Made by a program: the position numbers and the translations under genes. From contig DMTJ01000113.1 of the NCBI GenBank assembly GCA_003477185.1, positions 1-7,131 on the forward strand: a DNA stretch of 7,131 nucleotides. The letters are read 5' to 3'. The notes beneath the pieces were generated by a model that worked only from the letters and a program-made list of their open reading frames with translations, was not told the origin of the DNA and made no database searches. Shown in pieces: positions 5,762 through 7,131 of this stretch. Within the stretch, counting starts at the first letter, position 1. Each line of letters begins with the position of its first letter. The DNA is from Lentisphaeria bacterium. GTDB lineage: Bacteria; Verrucomicrobiota; Lentisphaeria; JABSQK01; UBA12247.

Positions 5762-6814
5762 TTAGGCAGACTTGCGGACGGCGGCTGCCAGTGTTTCCAG
5801 CACCGTAACAGTATCCTCCCAGCCCAAGCAGGCATCGGTGATGCTTTGGCCATGGACCAGCTCGCGCCCTTGGGCGATCTCCTGACGCCCGGCGACTAGG
5901 TTGCTCTCAATCATCACGCCGAATACTGTACCTTGATTTGTCGCGATCTGTGCCGCCAGGGTTTCTGCGACCGTGATCTGGTTACTTGGGATCTTGTGGC
6001 TGTTGCCATGACTGCAATCGACCATCAGGCGGGGGTTGAGGTGCTGCTGTTTGAGTAATTTCGAGGCGCTGGCCAGATTTTCCGCGTCGTAATTCGGTCC
6101 CTGGTTACTGCCGCGCATAATGACGTGACACTCCGGGTTTCCCTGCGTCGCCACGATCGCGGCAACGCTCTGCTTGGTCACTGACAGGAAGTGATGCGCA
6201 TGACGTGCTGCTTCAATCGCATCTATGGCGACCTGGACGCTCCCAGTTGTGGCATTCTTAAATCCCATCGGGCAAGACATACCCGATGCCAGCTCGCGGT
6301 GGATCTGACTTTCTGTGGTCCGGGCGCCGATCGCCCCCCAACTCACCAGATCTGCCAAAAACTGCGGCATAATCGTATCGAGAAACTCGCAGCCGGCTGG
6401 CATCCCAAGATCTGCCAGCTGACATAACAGGCCCCGCGCCACATGCAGCCCTTGGTTAATGTTGAAGCTGCCGTCAATCAGTGGGTCGTTGATCAGTCCC
6501 TTCCAGCCCACACTGGTCCGAGGTTTTTCGAAATAGACACGCATCACAATCAGCAAGTCCTCCGCGAACCGCACCGCTTGCTCCCGCAGGCGCTCTGCGT
6601 ACTCCAGGGCCGCGTTCGTATCGTGAATGGAGCAAGGTCCCACGACAGCGACCAGCCGCTTGTCATCGCCACGCAGACACGCGCCGATCAGGTGCCGGGT
6701 CTTTGCCACCGTCTCCGATCCTGCCTCCCCCACCGGCAACTCCTCCATGAGGATCGCCGGAGGAATCAATGGCTTGATCGCCGCTATTCTTACATCATCG
6801 GTCTCGTAGCGCAC
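5762..6814 (-). CDS. aroG: 3-deoxy-7-phosphoheptulonate (DAHP) synthase, type I AroF/G/H class
   Basis: This enzyme condenses phosphoenolpyruvate with erythrose 4-phosphate to DAHP, the first step of the shikimate pathway in the cytosol. The 350 residues match E. coli AroG in length and almost residue for residue in numbering. Metal ligands are C61 (VGPCSIHD), H269 (DCSHGNS), E303 (MIESNL) and D327 (SITDAC). The substrate-binding segment is MRVYFEKPRT (91-100, with R92, K97 and R99), and GAIGARTTESQ (160-170) is also conserved. Around the feedback pocket, EFLDT (143-147), ELASGMSCP (174-182) and FLSVTK (209-214) look more like the phenylalanine-sensitive AroG than the tyrosine-sensitive AroF, hence the symbol, but the true effector cannot be decided by reading. 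It starts at GTG (6814), with AGAAGGG (6828-6822) 7 nt upstream. It is monocistronic in this window, and a candidate LysR-type gene is divergent. The enzyme call is very secure; the isozyme letter is tentative. Confidence 0.97.
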   Translation of the reverse strand: MRYETDDVRIAAIKPLIPPAILMEELPVGEAGSETVAKTRHLIGACLRGDDKRLVAVVGPCSIHDTNAALEYAERLREQAVRFAEDLLIVMRVYFEKPRTSVGWKGLINDPLIDGSFNINQGLHVARGLLCQLADLGMPAGCEFLDTIMPQFLADLVSWGAIGARTTESQIHRELASGMSCPMGFKNATTGSVQVAIDAIEAARHAHHFLSVTKQSVAAIVATQGNPECHVIMRGSNQGPNYDAENLASASKLLKQQHLNPRLMVDCSHGNSHKIPSNQITVAETLAAQIATNQGTVFGVMIESNLVAGRQEIAQGRELVHGQSITDACLGWEDTVTVLETLAAAVRKSA

Positions 6815-6821
6815 GGCACGG

Positions 6822-6828
6822 CCCTTCT
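6822..6828 (-). promoter_or_regulatory. Strong ribosome binding site deciding the DAHP synthase GTG start
   Basis: AGAAGGG on the minus strand lies 7 nt before the GTG at 6814. This near-consensus site outweighs the non-ATG start codon. The nearby upstream GTG at 6819 is out of frame. Confidence 0.75.
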
Positions 6829-6885
6829 TTCGTGTTGCAACTGCTCCTGCCTCGGTTGCACCGGGCTTCCGAGATCCAAGCCGCC

Positions 6886-6893
6886 ACTATAAT
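6886..6893. promoter_or_regulatory. -10-like box in the DAHP synthase / regulator spacer
   Basis: The sequence ACTATAAT reads TATAGT on the minus strand (6891-6886, one mismatch to the -10 consensus). This would give the DAHP synthase mRNA a leader of about 65 nt. The plus strand reads a perfect TATAAT (6888-6893), which could serve the rightward gene. No convincing -35 lies 16-18 bp upstream on either strand, so the direction is undecided; activator dependence would explain a missing -35. Confidence 0.35.
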
Positions 6894-7083
6894 GAACTGA
6901 ACCCGCAATTCCACCAACTGCTGACAGACCTGTGGACCTTAGCCAATGTGATTTCCAGGCAGTTCGGTAGGGGCCTGCGGCCTGCCTCAACAGCCCTGAT
7001 GGGATCATATCGCTAGGTGCTTCGAACAGGTGGTTGCAGAGCCCGACGAGGCCTTACTACATTTGCTCCGCATGGGGAGACCG

Positions 7084-7131
7084 TTGGACATCAAGCACCT
7101 GAAGCAATTCCTCGAGACGTTTTCGGACTAC
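7084..7131 (+). CDS. Start of a possible LysR-type transcriptional regulator, cut by window
   Basis: Only the first 16 codons are present. From TTG at 7084 they read MDIKHLKQFLETFSDY, fitting the opening of the LysR DNA-binding domain (M-D-hydrophobic-R/K-x-L-R/K-x-F in the first helix). GGGGAG (7074-7079) ends 4 nt before this TTG and is a good ribosome binding site, which is why I prefer it. The same frame is open back to 7000. Other possible starts are ATG 7072 (no Shine-Dalgarno), TTG 7063 and GTG 7030, which would add an N-terminal extension unusual for LysR proteins. The gene is divergent from the DAHP synthase gene, the typical arrangement of LysR regulators with their targets. The evidence is short, so family and start are both provisional. 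Confidence 0.42.
   Translation, partial: MDIKHLKQFLETFSDY

Noticed and set aside
5661..5765. Small plus-strand open frame (34 codons) in the convergent spacer
   Set aside because: No Shine-Dalgarno sequence, no hydrophobic or other pattern, and it runs into the end of the DAHP synthase gene.

Overview
The window is a moderately GC-rich bacterial chromosomal segment (GC about 60% by eye). It holds seven genes or gene parts and looks like core, housekeeping sequence rather than a mobile or accessory island. I see no rRNA, tRNA, CRISPR array, transposase or phage gene. The organism cannot be fixed from sequence alone. A secreted cyclophilin with what looks like a following FKBP domain, a tail-anchored FHA protein, an MrfA-type helicase and an AroF/G/H-type DAHP synthase would fit a Gram-negative of the Verrucomicrobiota/Opitutia or a similar phylum; this is a low-confidence guess.

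Layout. Positions 1-744 (minus) carry the N-terminal 248 codons of an exported cyclophilin-type peptidyl-prolyl isomerase that runs off the left edge. Upstream of it on the same strand, and probably cotranscribed, is a gene for an FHA-domain protein with one C-terminal membrane helix (813-1340/1361). A 307-base divergent intergenic region follows. It holds a tandem 10-bp repeat, a hairpin containing back-to-back -10-like boxes, and a good intrinsic terminator pointing left that lies before the FHA gene. Together these suggest a short leader RNA or sRNA of about 120 nt.

Positions 1669-5627 (plus) form a tight three-gene operon. It encodes an 817-residue superfamily 2 helicase with a C-terminal DUF1998/four-cysteine module (MrfA/YprA type), a PUA-less SAM-dependent methyltransferase related to the RlmI family, and a stand-alone RluA-family pseudouridine synthase. 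The first junction is a TGATG stop/start overlap and the second gap is 3 nt, so the genes are probably translationally coupled. The operon joins a helicase of a DNA-repair family to two probable RNA-modification enzymes.

A short convergent spacer (5628-5761) separates the operon from a complete, leftward type I DAHP synthase gene (5762-6814), the entry enzyme of aromatic amino acid synthesis, which starts at GTG behind a strong ribosome binding site. Divergent from it at the right edge are 16 codons that read like the start of a LysR-type regulator (TTG start at 7084). If that is right, the 6815-7083 spacer would be a classic regulator/target divergent promoter region.

I found no convincing undescribed multi-gene system. 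The points most worth a second look are the apparent dual-family (cyclophilin plus FKBP) immunophilin, the leader/terminator structure before the FHA gene, and the helicase/RNA-modification operon.
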